In this document: positions 1 to 7,497 of the stretch, in pieces
Layout: every line of letters starts with the position of its first letter
Numbering within the stretch: the stretch's first letter is position 1
NCBI GenBank assembly: GCA_018384055.1
Contig: JAHAZL010000057.1
Span: forward strand, 1 to 48,897
DNA from: Treponema sp.
GTDB lineage: Bacteria; Spirochaetota; Spirochaetia; Treponematales; Treponemataceae
Direction of reading: 5' to 3'
DNA: 48,897 bases
Translations under genes and position numbers: made by a program
Notes under the pieces: model-generated
Database searches by the model: none
Told to the model about the DNA's origin: nothing
Seen by the model: only the letters and a program-made list of their open reading frames with translations

Positions 1-42
1 CTCATATTCCGTGTGTCATAGGTTCGATCCCTATTGCCCCTA
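1..42 (+). tRNA. tRNA with CAU anticodon (Met or Ile2), 3' part only
   Basis: The window opens inside the anticodon loop. CAT sits at 3-5 with U33 before it and A37 after it. The 3' anticodon strand, five-base variable loop, T arm (stem ATAGG/CCTAT with loop TTCGATC) and 3' acceptor strand TGCCCCT with discriminator A42 all fit the tRNA ruler. CCA is not encoded. CAU is read by elongator Met, initiator Met or lysidine-modified Ile2. The missing 5' half prevents a choice. Confidence 0.85.
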
Positions 43-50
43 AGATCCGA

Positions 51-83
51 AAGGCTTTCTAGTTTTCTGGAAGGCCTTTTTTA
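51..83 (+). terminator. Intrinsic terminator after the tRNA
   Basis: A 12-bp stem with a few G-T pairs (AAGGCTTTCTAG and CTGGAAGGCCTT, loop TTTT) runs directly into a T tract. Confidence 0.85.
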
Positions 84-143
84 TTCTGTCAAAATATTGA
101 AATTTATTAAACGGCGACTCTAATGCATAAATATACATTTATC

Positions 144-171
144 TTGTTATAAATGAATAATTATATATATT
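144..171 (+). promoter_or_regulatory. Probable argF promoter
   Basis: TTGTTA (144-149) and TATATT (166-171) are separated by 16 bp in a very AT-rich stretch. Several overlapping TATA-like hexamers make the exact -10 uncertain. The ribosome site GAGGG lies at 181-185. Confidence 0.5.
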
Positions 172-193
172 ATATAACCAGAGGGTAAAGATT

Positions 194-1144
194 ATGAAAG
201 CAGAAAAATTCAAGAGTCCTTTTAAAGGAAGAAGCCTTCTCAACTGGATCGACTGGACACCAGAAGAAATCAATCAGATTCTTGACTATGCTTTTCTTGT
301 AAAAAAGCAGTCCCACAAAGGAGAAGTCCACCAGAGATTCCTCGGCAAGACAATTGCCCTTATTTTTGAAAAGAGATCTACCCGTACCCGTTCTTCATTT
401 GAAACTGCATTCGGAGAAGAAGGCGGACATCCTGTTTTCATGTCTACTGACGACATTCAGCTTGGGGAAAAGGAAAGCGTAAAAGATACAGCCCGCGTCC
501 TCGGAAGAATGTTCAGCGCCATTGAATTCCGCGGATTCAAGCAGAAGCATGTTGAGGAACTTGCAGAATATTCCGGAATCCCTGTAATCAACGGCCTTAC
601 AGACGATTTCCACCCTACTCAGGTTTTGGCAGACATCATGACCCTCAAGGAACACTTCGGGCACCTTAAGGGACTTACACTCTGCTTCTGCGGTGACGGT
701 CGCAACAACATGGCCCGTTCCCTCATGCTCATCTGTTCAAAGGTCGGCATCAACTTCTCTGTTTTCGCTCCAAAGGAACTTTCTCCAGACGAAGAAATCA
801 TCAAGATCTGTACACCTTTTGCAAAACAGTCTGATGCCAAGATTACCATCTCAGATGAAATTTCAGTTGTCAAAAACGCAGATGCGCTTTATACTGATGT
901 ATGGGTTTCAATGGGCGAAGAAGCGTTAAAGGAAGAACGCGTAAAACTTCTACAGCCATACCAGGTAAACAAGGAATTGATGGCTGCTACGGGCAAACCT
1001 GATACCATTTTCTTGCACTGTCTCCCTGCCGTAAAGGAACAGGAAGTAACAGAAGAAGTCTTTGAAAGCGATGCAAGCAAAGTTTGGGATGAGGCAGAAA
1101 ACCGAAAGCATACAATCAAGGCAATCATGCTTGCCCTTGTATAA
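194..1144 (+). CDS. argF: Ornithine carbamoyltransferase
   Basis: This enzyme makes citrulline from ornithine and carbamoyl phosphate in arginine synthesis, or runs in reverse in arginine-deiminase catabolism. The 316 residues match the family length. The carbamoyl-phosphate motif STRTRSSFE lies near residues 58-66, HPTQVLAD near 141-148, and the ornithine-loop motif HCLP near 275-278. The start is fixed by GAGGG eight bases before the ATG. No other arginine gene is in the window, so anabolic and catabolic roles cannot be separated from context. The small exported gene follows after 48 bp with its own strong ribosome site and no visible terminator between, so the two may share a transcript. 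Confidence 0.95.
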   Translation: MKAEKFKSPFKGRSLLNWIDWTPEEINQILDYAFLVKKQSHKGEVHQRFLGKTIALIFEKRSTRTRSSFETAFGEEGGHPVFMSTDDIQLGEKESVKDTARVLGRMFSAIEFRGFKQKHVEELAEYSGIPVINGLTDDFHPTQVLADIMTLKEHFGHLKGLTLCFCGDGRNNMARSLMLICSKVGINFSVFAPKELSPDEEIIKICTPFAKQSDAKITISDEISVVKNADALYTDVWVSMGEEALKEERVKLLQPYQVNKELMAATGKPDTIFLHCLPAVKEQEVTEEVFESDASKVWDEAENRKHTIKAIMLALV

Positions 1145-1192
1145 ACAGTTGCCTGTTATGTTAATTGAACGGAAACACCAAGGAAGGAATTT

Positions 1193-1636
1193 ATGAAGAA
1201 ATTATTACTGACTTTTGCACTTGCAGCAGCAATGGTATTCTCTGCAGCTGCTGATGAATCAGGCAAGGAAAGCACACCACGCGTATGGGATCACGGTGAC
1301 AACATTTCATCCATCTCATACCAGAATGTTCGCTTCCATAAAATTTACGACGCACAGGACGCTTATGTCGTTCTTTACGAAAAGCAGGGTGTAAAGATTG
1401 GGACGGCAGTTATCCCTAAAAAATGGGCAAAGAACACAGAAGGACACAGAAAGCTTTTGTTCCGCAATGCACCTGCAAAAATAGGTTCATACCTTACAAT
1501 AATCAAGAAGGACGGAGAATTCCAAAAGGTTCTCGTAACAGTTCCGTCAAACCGTTTTAACCCAATCTGGGCAATGGCTCCTGCAAATATGGAAGTTAAC
1601 GGTGCAGATGCCGACACATTTGAAATCGAACTCTAA
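1193..1636 (+). CDS. Small exported protein of unknown function
   Basis: The 147-residue product starts with a classic signal peptide: KK near the start, a hydrophobic run over roughly residues 4-18, then an AAADE-type cleavage region. The mature part is about 127 residues, rich in beta-prone and charged segments, with no cysteine and no transmembrane helix, so a periplasmic location is likely. AAGGAAGG sits just before the ATG. I do not recognise the family; it resembles lineage-restricted treponemal periplasmic proteins. Its position behind argF with a terminator right after it suggests co-transcription with argF, but nothing in the sequence links it to arginine. Confidence 0.8.
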   Translation: MKKLLLTFALAAAMVFSAAADESGKESTPRVWDHGDNISSISYQNVRFHKIYDAQDAYVVLYEKQGVKIGTAVIPKKWAKNTEGHRKLLFRNAPAKIGSYLTIIKKDGEFQKVLVTVPSNRFNPIWAMAPANMEVNGADADTFEIEL

Positions 1637-1666
1637 TTGAATTGACGGAATACATCCGCTTTATGA

Positions 1667-1697
1667 AAACTCCAGTTGTCTGACTGGAGTTTTTTTT
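1667..1697 (+). terminator. Intrinsic terminator
   Basis: The stem AAACTCCAGT / ACTGGAGTTT is followed by a run of nine or more T. It ends the argF-exported protein unit. Confidence 0.9.
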
Positions 1698-1714
1698 TGC
1701 CCAAATCCTCCCGT

Positions 1715-1743
1715 TTGATATTTTTGAGATATATTACTATAAT
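1715..1743 (+). promoter_or_regulatory. Sigma70-type promoter for nrnA
   Basis: TTGATA (1715-1720), 17 bp, TATAAT (1738-1743). The predicted start near 1750 leaves a leader of only about 11 nt, with AAAGG at 1749-1753 at its very 5' end. Confidence 0.8.
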
Positions 1744-1760
1744 GCGCGAAAGGTTTTAAA

Positions 1761-2744
1761 ATGATCATTATTTCCAACACTCAAATTGACAGCTTTAAGA
1801 AATTCCTTGATTCACACGAAACATTTATTATTGCAGGTCACAAGGAACCTGACGGAGACTGCATTTCATCCTGCATGGGTCTTTCCTACATCATCGAAAA
1901 AATCGGGAAGCCTTATGTAATGGTCAATGCAGGCCCTTTCAAAAGAAACGAAATCAAAAATTATGCGGAATATTTCAGGAACGACATCCCCTTCATGACG
2001 CAGAACGAACGGAACAAATGCGGGCTCATCATAACAGACTGCTCCGAAATTCAGCGTCTTGGAGAAATTGACGGTGACCTTAAAGGATTTGATACCTTCA
2101 TAATCGACCATCACAAGACCGCCGACGTTTCCGGGGAAAACAACATCATCGACCCTACTTCCCCAGCCGCAGCATGCCTTGTCCTCCAGCTCTTTGAAGC
2201 AATAGCAGGAAAACCAACAAAGGAACAGGCAAACACCATATTCTTCGGTATCTGTACAGACACAGGATTCTTCCGCTTTCTTACAGATGACAGCGCAGAA
2301 GTATTCAGAAGCACTGCAAAGCTTGTGGAAGCAGGTGCTGATCCAAGGAAGACATACCAGAAAATGACCAGCGGAAAACCCTGGAACACAAGGAAACTCC
2401 TTTCCATCATGCTTGACCGTGCAGAACGCCATTGCAACGGAAAACTTGTAGTCACCTACGAAACTATGGAAGATACCCGCAAGTTGGGGCAGGATGGCCG
2501 TGACAGCGACGCATTTTACTCCCTCATGCTGGAAGTTGAAAATGTTGAGGCAGTTGTTTTCATAAGGCAGGAAACAGAACATTCCTGCACACTGGGTCTC
2601 CGTTCCCGCGAAAAATGCGATGTAAGTGCCATTGCACAGAAGTTCGGAGGCGGTGGGCACAAGAACGCTTCGGGGGCAAGTACAGAAGGAAGAACAGAAA
2701 CCTTGATTCCTCAAATCATCAAGGAATTCTCAAAAGTCCTGTAA
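1761..2744 (+). CDS. nrnA: DHH/DHHA1 phosphoesterase, NrnA type (nano-RNase / pAp phosphatase)
   Basis: NrnA-type proteins degrade very short RNAs and, in many members, dephosphorylate 3'-phosphoadenosine 5'-phosphate. The 327 residues carry the full motif set. His27, Asp31 and Asp33 are in HKEPDGD, Asp93 is in ITDCSE, the DHH signature is at 116-118, and Asp167 is in CTDTGFF; these are the metal ligands of the family. The C-terminal DHHA1 domain ends in the substrate-binding GGGGHKNASG near residues 296-305. Length and motif order match NrnA rather than RecJ or the cyclic-di-AMP phosphodiesterase GdpP. It is monocistronic, with its own promoter and terminator. Confidence 0.9.
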   Translation: MIIISNTQIDSFKKFLDSHETFIIAGHKEPDGDCISSCMGLSYIIEKIGKPYVMVNAGPFKRNEIKNYAEYFRNDIPFMTQNERNKCGLIITDCSEIQRLGEIDGDLKGFDTFIIDHHKTADVSGENNIIDPTSPAAACLVLQLFEAIAGKPTKEQANTIFFGICTDTGFFRFLTDDSAEVFRSTAKLVEAGADPRKTYQKMTSGKPWNTRKLLSIMLDRAERHCNGKLVVTYETMEDTRKLGQDGRDSDAFYSLMLEVENVEAVVFIRQETEHSCTLGLRSREKCDVSAIAQKFGGGGHKNASGASTEGRTETLIPQIIKEFSKVL

Positions 2745-2754
2745 GATTTTTATG

Positions 2755-2806
2755 AAAAACTAACTGAAATGGTAAAAATATTACTGAATCAGTTAGTTTT
2801 TTTTTT
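2755..2806 (+). terminator. Intrinsic terminator after nrnA
   Basis: The arms AAAACTAACTGA and TCAGTTAGTTTT are separated by a 21-nt loop and followed by a long T tract. Confidence 0.8.
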
Positions 2807-2856
2807 ATTTTTCTAAATTTTTAGGAAAATCGCAGTGGATAAAAGTCATTTATAAG

Positions 2857-2874
2857 TTGGCACGTTCCTTGCTT
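2857..2874 (+). promoter_or_regulatory. Sigma54 (-24/-12) promoter, near-perfect consensus
   Basis: TTGGCACGTTCCTTGCTT matches the RpoN consensus TGGCACG-N4-TTGCW. The GG (2859-2860) and GC (2871-2872) are exactly 10 bp apart. The start expected 11-12 bp after the GC is 2883-2884, one base before the ATG at 2885. I found no second sigma54 site in the window. Confidence 0.85.
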
Positions 2875-2884
2875 ACTATAAAGC

Positions 2885-3790
2885 ATGGAAAATGCAAAGA
2901 AAATATGGGTCGATTACAAGACTGGAGCTTCCTCCGAAAAAGAGGCAGTCAACCTGCTTCTGGAACTTCTTTTCAAAAACAAGTTCGAATTCGGTCTTTC
3001 CTCCTTTGACGAAGACACCTTCTCCGACTTTCTTGTATTCATGAACAACCGTTTTGAAATCATACTCAGGAAATACAATCCCGATGTCAGCGAATTCAAC
3101 ACCTACCTGCACAGCGTGATTAATCTTACTGCTTTCTGGTGGAAGAAGAAAATGCAGGAAAAAAAGATGAGGTCCTACTGCTGCCAGACAATGTGCATCG
3201 AGGAAAACTTCAATACAGCAGACTATTCCCCCGATGAACAGGATTTCTACATTGAGGAACCGGAAGCGGAAAACCTAATCCCCGTATCGGTACTAGCAAA
3301 GGATGCCTTGAACAACCTTAACATCAAGATTCAGAAGAAAAAAAACATCACAAAAAAAAGGGCCATGGAAATAATAAAGGTTCTTGCCCTAAAATCCTGC
3401 AACAACATAACTGACCGTCAGATAGCCGTTGCAGCAGAAATAACGGGAATAAGCGAAGTTGAATTCCAGAACATGATAAGGCAGGCTGAAGATAGCCTAA
3501 AATTCAAGAAGGACCGTATTTCGGTCCTCCAGAACAAGAGAAATTTTGCATACTTTCAACGAAAAAAGAAAATACTGAAGGAAAACAGCCTCAAGGACCA
3601 CTACCCTGAACTTTTCACCGGCAATGAAAAGGACAGGGAGGATAAAAAATGGCACAGGGCCACAGAGGAAATCTCAAAAGCAGCTCATACCCTTGTTCCT
3701 TCAAACAAAACCGTGGCAAAACTGCTGAACATGTCGTCAAGAAAAGTAAAAAACCTTCTTGACGAAGCCGACGAAAACTTTTCTAAATGA
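2885..3790 (+). CDS. Sigma-like DNA-binding protein of unknown role, under sigma54 control
   Basis: I do not recognise a named family. Residues about 35-100 look like sigma70 region 2: acidic residues followed by DFLVFMNNRF, then ILRKYNPDVSEFNTYL and an aromatic/basic WWKKK segment, the spacing seen in regions 2.1-2.3. The middle is lysine rich. The last 35 residues (TVAKLLNMSSRKVKNLL) resemble a helix-turn-helix like sigma region 4. The start at 2885 is the only in-frame option: an in-frame stop lies directly upstream and the next Met is residue 53. No ribosome site precedes it, and the sigma54 start point predicts a leaderless mRNA. It could be a divergent alternative sigma factor or a related regulator; the similarity is by eye only. 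Confidence 0.7.
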   Translation: MENAKKIWVDYKTGASSEKEAVNLLLELLFKNKFEFGLSSFDEDTFSDFLVFMNNRFEIILRKYNPDVSEFNTYLHSVINLTAFWWKKKMQEKKMRSYCCQTMCIEENFNTADYSPDEQDFYIEEPEAENLIPVSVLAKDALNNLNIKIQKKKNITKKRAMEIIKVLALKSCNNITDRQIAVAAEITGISEVEFQNMIRQAEDSLKFKKDRISVLQNKRNFAYFQRKKKILKENSLKDHYPELFTGNEKDREDKKWHRATEEISKAAHTLVPSNKTVAKLLNMSSRKVKNLLDEADENFSK

Positions 3791-3793
3791 GCA

Positions 3794-3822
3794 TTGTAAA
3801 TAGGCAAATAGAGTGTTATATT
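3794..3822 (+). promoter_or_regulatory. rdgB promoter, predicted leaderless start
   Basis: TTGTAA (3794-3799), 17 bp, TATATT (3817-3822). Only 7 nt separate the -10 box from the ATG at 3830, so transcription should begin at or next to the start codon. No Shine-Dalgarno sequence is present. Confidence 0.7.
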
Positions 3823-3829
3823 TTATCTT

Positions 3830-4465
3830 ATGAAAATATACCTTGCCTCCGGCAACCTGAATAAAAAGCGTGAAGTTCAGGAACTTTTTCCTGAGCACAC
3901 GGTAGTCATCCCTAAGGATGAGGGAATAGAATTTGATCCTGAAGAAACCGGTACCACTTTCTACGAAAACAGTCTCATAAAAGCAAAGGCACTCTGGGAA
4001 ATCGTACACTGCCCTGTTTTGGCAGACGATTCTGGCATTTGCGTGGATGCTTTGGACGGAGCTCCAGGAATCTATTCATCCCGCTATGCAGGTCCAGGAT
4101 TCATGAAAGGGAAACCTGACGGAAGCAAAACTCCACAGGAAGACCAGAACAAATTCATCATCCAGCAGACAAACGAAGCAATAAGCAATGGGTTCAAAGG
4201 CGGAAGAAAGGCACACTACACCTGTGCCATGGTCCTTTACATGGGTCCTGACCGCCTTTTTGTATGTCAGGAAACAATGGAAGGTGAAATTATCCCGGAC
4301 ATTGCGGAAGCCCGCGGTAGCGGAGGATTCGGTTACGATCCGCTCTTCTTTCTCCCGGAACAGGGAAAGACCGCCGCAGAACTTACAGCAGACGAAAAAA
4401 ATGCCATATCACACCGCGGTAAAGCAAGCCGACTCATGAAAAAAATTGCTGGAGACCTCCTATGA
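3830..4465 (+). CDS. rdgB: XTP/dITP pyrophosphatase (RdgB/HAM1)
   Basis: RdgB hydrolyses dITP, dXTP and XTP to monophosphates, clearing deaminated purines from the nucleotide pool. The 211 residues show the N-terminal ASGNLNKKREV nucleotide-binding motif, LADDSGICVDALDGAPGIYS with the catalytic acidic pair near residues 65-66, GFGYDPLFF, and the C-terminal SHRGKA. The length is slightly above the usual 195-200 because of a small insert after SSRYAGPGF. The start is chosen from the ASGN motif right after it and from the promoter, which leaves no leader. The chemoreceptor downstream overlaps the stop codon (ATGA), so the two are translationally coupled although unrelated in function. Confidence 0.95.
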   Translation: MKIYLASGNLNKKREVQELFPEHTVVIPKDEGIEFDPEETGTTFYENSLIKAKALWEIVHCPVLADDSGICVDALDGAPGIYSSRYAGPGFMKGKPDGSKTPQEDQNKFIIQQTNEAISNGFKGGRKAHYTCAMVLYMGPDRLFVCQETMEGEIIPDIAEARGSGGFGYDPLFFLPEQGKTAAELTADEKNAISHRGKASRLMKKIAGDLL

Positions 4466-6288
4466 AAATGAAATTCTATCAGTCATACAACTTTAAGATC
4501 GTAAGCCTCGTTGTATTCTTTATTGCCCTTCTTTCCATAGTTACAACGACAGTATCAACCCATGCCGTAAAGAACACAGCGTTCCGCGTATTCAGCGACC
4601 AGGGTATGAAGGTTGTAAAGAGAGCCCAGTACAAGATTGATCCGGAACGCTTTGAAAAACTGGCAAAAACAATGGATTCTTCTGACCCATACTATGAGGA
4701 ACTTTTTGCAGAGCTTTTTCTCATCAAGAACGATTCTACGTGTAAATTCCTCTATACAATGATTCCTGCAGGGGGAAACAACTTTACTTATGTAGTTGAC
4801 GGAAGCACAAGACCTAGCGACACAGACAACTTCTCTCCCATCGGAACGACAGAAGACCTTACAAGCTACGGCAACTATCCTCACATGGTAATGGAAGAAA
4901 ATGACATTATCGTTTCAGGCATCATGAACCAAAGTTCATGGGGATGGGCAATTACAATCTATGCGCCTATCAGTAACGGCGGAAGGGTAATCGGATTTGT
5001 AGCCTGTGACTTTGACACCGGCAATGTAATGAGAATCCTCAGGCAGGCAAAATTACTCATGATTGCCTGCTGTTCAATTGTTTCCGTCGCCTGCCTCATC
5101 TTCCTTTTCCTTTATATTTCAGCCTTCTTTAAAAAGCTTGATTACGTTTCATGCAAGATGGAAGAAATCGCAAAGGGCGAAAGTGACCTTACAGCCCGTC
5201 TTAACGTCAAGGGTCGCGGTGAACTTTTCCAGCTCTGCGTAAGGTTCAACAAGCTGATGATCAAGCTTCAGACTATGATTACAACGGAAAAGAAGACAGT
5301 TACTTCCCTCACCTCCAATTCTGAAGAACTCAAGGAACGAAACCAGCAGACTCTCCGGCTTATTGATGAAGCAAACACTTCAATAAATGAAATCTATGCA
5401 CAGGCAGAAAACCAGAACACCCTGACATCAGAAGCAACAGGCACAATTGAAGACTTCATTGATGCAGTCAATAACCTTGACGAAAAGGCACAGAACCAGA
5501 TTAGCGCAATCAGAAGATCACAGGATTCCGTTGCCCAGATTGCAACTAATGCGGGCGAAGTTGACAGGCAAATAAGCGAAATAATCGAAGAATATGCCAA
5601 CATCGTAACAAAATCCCAGAGCGGAAAGCAGCGTCAGGTTGAAGTTACTGAAAAAATCAATGTAATTCAGGAATTGGCAAAGAAACTCGACGAAGCAAAC
5701 AAGATTATTACAGAGATTTCATCACAGACTAACCTTCTTGCCATGAATGCCGCAATTGAAGCTGCTCATGCAGGAACTGCTGGACAGGGATTCAGTGTTG
5801 TTGCCAACGAAATCAGGTCCCTTGCAGAAAATTCAGCAGCACAGACAAAATCCATCAAGGAAGTTGTCAAGAACATTGAAAATTCCATCAAGGAAATCGT
5901 TACAGCCTCTACAAATTCATCAAAATCCTTCGATGAACTTGAAGCAAGCATAACAACCATGGATGCTTCAATCCAATCTGTAAAGAACAAGATTGTCCAG
6001 CAGAATCAGGAATCGGATAAAATTCGCGATATGATGGGAGTCTTGGGAGAATCTTCGGCAATGATTTCATCTTCTTCTGCAAACCTCAAGAAAAAGAACG
6101 ATCTTCTTGAAGAACATTTATCAAATCTTCAGGCAGAGGCACATGAAATCCTTTCAAAATCAAAGGAAGCAACTGGAAACCTTGACACAATGAAGGAATA
6201 CGCAAAGCAGGCCCTCATAAAGTCAGAAGACAACGTAAGCATTGCAGGGTCCGTAAAGAAGATTGTAGACAGCTATAGAACAGAATAA
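4462..6288 (+). CDS. Methyl-accepting chemotaxis protein
   Basis: This is a membrane chemoreceptor signalling to CheA/CheW. TM1 spans about residues 11-31. A periplasmic sensor region of about 160 residues follows, then TM2 at about 196-218, a HAMP domain to about 270 and a long cytoplasmic coiled-coil domain. The signalling tip near 414-450 is recognisable by QTNLLAMNAAIEAAHAG and GFSVVANEIRSLAE. I see no C-terminal NWETF-type CheR tether. The sensor region has GWAITIYAPI and VIGFVACDFD, features of a Cache-like fold; the ligand is unknown. GGAG at 4450-4453 lies inside rdgB. A strong terminator follows. Confidence 0.93.
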   Translation: MKMKFYQSYNFKIVSLVVFFIALLSIVTTTVSTHAVKNTAFRVFSDQGMKVVKRAQYKIDPERFEKLAKTMDSSDPYYEELFAELFLIKNDSTCKFLYTMIPAGGNNFTYVVDGSTRPSDTDNFSPIGTTEDLTSYGNYPHMVMEENDIIVSGIMNQSSWGWAITIYAPISNGGRVIGFVACDFDTGNVMRILRQAKLLMIACCSIVSVACLIFLFLYISAFFKKLDYVSCKMEEIAKGESDLTARLNVKGRGELFQLCVRFNKLMIKLQTMITTEKKTVTSLTSNSEELKERNQQTLRLIDEANTSINEIYAQAENQNTLTSEATGTIEDFIDAVNNLDEKAQNQISAIRRSQDSVAQIATNAGEVDRQISEIIEEYANIVTKSQSGKQRQVEVTEKINVIQELAKKLDEANKIITEISSQTNLLAMNAAIEAAHAGTAGQGFSVVANEIRSLAENSAAQTKSIKEVVKNIENSIKEIVTASTNSSKSFDELEASITTMDASIQSVKNKIVQQNQESDKIRDMMGVLGESSAMISSSSANLKKKNDLLEEHLSNLQAEAHEILSKSKEATGNLDTMKEYAKQALIKSEDNVSIAGSVKKIVDSYRTE

Positions 6289-6312
6289 TTCATAAAGAAC
6301 ACTTTGTGATGC

Positions 6313-6358
6313 AAGCCCCCTTACCTGAGGAAAACTCCAGTTAGGGGGCTTTTTTTTG
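6313..6358 (+). terminator. Intrinsic terminator after the chemoreceptor
   Basis: A GC-rich stem AGCCCCCTTAC / GTTAGGGGGCT has one mismatch and is followed by eight T. Confidence 0.9.
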
Positions 6359-6406
6359 CATTTTCAAAAAAAACTAAAAAAAATTTAAAAAAAAGCAAAA
6401 AAACAT

Positions 6407-6434
6407 TAAAGTTTTTACACCTTCCAGCCGATAT
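6407..6434 (+). promoter_or_regulatory. Sigma28 (FliA-type) promoter of flaB
   Basis: TAAA (6407-6410), 16 bp, GCCGATAT (6427-6434), against the consensus TAAA-N15-GCCGATAA. The predicted start near 6441 gives a leader of about 148 nt. Confidence 0.75.
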
Positions 6435-6493
6435 TTGAAATGAGGAACCATGACTGTTCAACTTCGTAGAAGATAGCAGCCAGGGGAATCAAC

Positions 6494-6580
6494 GTAAAAG
6501 ATTGCAGATGTAGCCTTGTAATACAGATGTAATCTTTTACACACTGGTCAAAAGGATTTGACCATTTATATCCACGGAGG
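6494..6580 (+). promoter_or_regulatory. Structured flaB 5' leader, candidate CsrA target
   Basis: Two perfect inverted repeats lie in the leader. The first is GTAAAAGATT (6494-6503) with AATCTTTTAC (6531-6540); its loop holds one full and one overlapping copy of CAGATGTA. The second is TGGTCAAA (6545-6552) with TTTGACCA (6557-6564) closing the tetraloop AGGA. GGA in a hairpin loop preceded by purines is the classic CsrA site. A second GGA lies 22 nt downstream in the ribosome site GGAGG (6576-6580). The csrA and fliW genes are in this window, on the other strand. Binding is inferred. Confidence 0.6.
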
Positions 6581-6588
6581 AACAAACT

Positions 6589-7449
6589 ATGGTAATCAAC
6601 CACAACATGTCCGCAATGTTTTCCAATCGTCAGTTGGGAGTAACACAGCTCGCAAACTCAAAAGATATGGAAAAACTCTCTTCAGGAGAAAAAATCAATC
6701 GCGCAGGTGACGACGCTTCAGGTCTTGCAGTATCTGAAAAGATGCGTTCACAGATCCGCGGTTTGAACCAGGCTTCAAGAAACGCAGCTAACGGTATCAG
6801 CTTCATCCAGACAACAGAAGGTTATCTCCAGGAAACAACTGACATCGTACAGCGCATCCGCGAACTTGCAGTACAGTCTTCTAACGGTATCTACTCAGAC
6901 GAAGACCGCATGCAGATTCAGGTTGAAGTTTCTTCCCTCATTGCAGAGGTTGACCGCATTGCATCTTGCGCTCAGTTCAACGGAATGAACATGCTTACAG
7001 GACGCTTCGCACAGCCAACTGGTGAAAACACAGTTACTGCTTCTATGTGGCTCCACATTGGTGCTAACATGGACCAGAGAACACAGGTATTCATCGGAAC
7101 AATGTCTGCTGCAGCTCTTGGACTTCGCGAAGTTGGAACTGAAACAATCATGACAATTGCGGAACCTGATCTTGCCAACCAGTCAATCGGAACACTTGAC
7201 GAAGCTCTTAAGGCTATCAACAAGCAGCGCGCAGACCTTGGTGCATACCAGAACCGTCTTGAATTCACTGTAAAGGGACTTGATATTGCCGCAGAAAATC
7301 TCCAGGCATCAGAATCAAGAATCCGCGATACAGACATGGCATCACAGATGGTAGAGTTCACAAAGAACCAGGTACTCTCTCAGGCTGGAACAGCTATGCT
7401 TGCACAGGCTAACGCTCAGTCACAGAGTGTCTTGTCTTTGCTCCAGTAG
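6589..7449 (+). CDS. flaB: Flagellar filament core protein FlaB (first copy)
   Basis: FlaB is the core flagellin of the spirochetal periplasmic flagellum. The 286 residues have the flagellin N-terminal D0/D1 domain (INHNMSAMF, EKLSSGEKINRAGDDASGLA) and the C-terminal D1/D0 domain ending AQSQSVLSLLQ, joined by the short centre typical of FlaB. There is no signal peptide, as expected for type III export. Compared with the second copy it has Cys at about residue 126 (RIASCAQFNG) where the other has Gln; cysteine is unusual in a flagellin. GGAGG lies eight bases before the ATG. A sigma28 promoter and a structured leader precede it. Confidence 0.95.
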   Translation: MVINHNMSAMFSNRQLGVTQLANSKDMEKLSSGEKINRAGDDASGLAVSEKMRSQIRGLNQASRNAANGISFIQTTEGYLQETTDIVQRIRELAVQSSNGIYSDEDRMQIQVEVSSLIAEVDRIASCAQFNGMNMLTGRFAQPTGENTVTASMWLHIGANMDQRTQVFIGTMSAAALGLREVGTETIMTIAEPDLANQSIGTLDEALKAINKQRADLGAYQNRLEFTVKGLDIAAENLQASESRIRDTDMASQMVEFTKNQVLSQAGTAMLAQANAQSQSVLSLLQ

Positions 7450-7470
7450 TGTGTTATACTAAATAGTGAA

Positions 7471-7497
7471 GGACTCAGGACTTGTTCCTGAGCCCTT
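7471..7497 (+). terminator. Hairpin after the first flaB, possible terminator
   Basis: The stem CTCAGGA / TCCTGAG is extended by GG/CC with a bulge. Only three T follow, so it may be a weak terminator or an mRNA-stabilising hairpin. Confidence 0.5.

Noticed and set aside
1866..2714. A 282-codon minus-strand frame inside nrnA
   Set aside because: It lies antisense to a gene with all catalytic motifs; its translation is cysteine/phenylalanine rich, as expected for a shadow frame.
6361..6400. The A-rich tract before flaB as an UP element or phase-variable homopolymer
   Set aside because: The A runs are broken by C, T and G and lie 20-40 bp upstream of the -35; no evidence for length variation in a single sequence.
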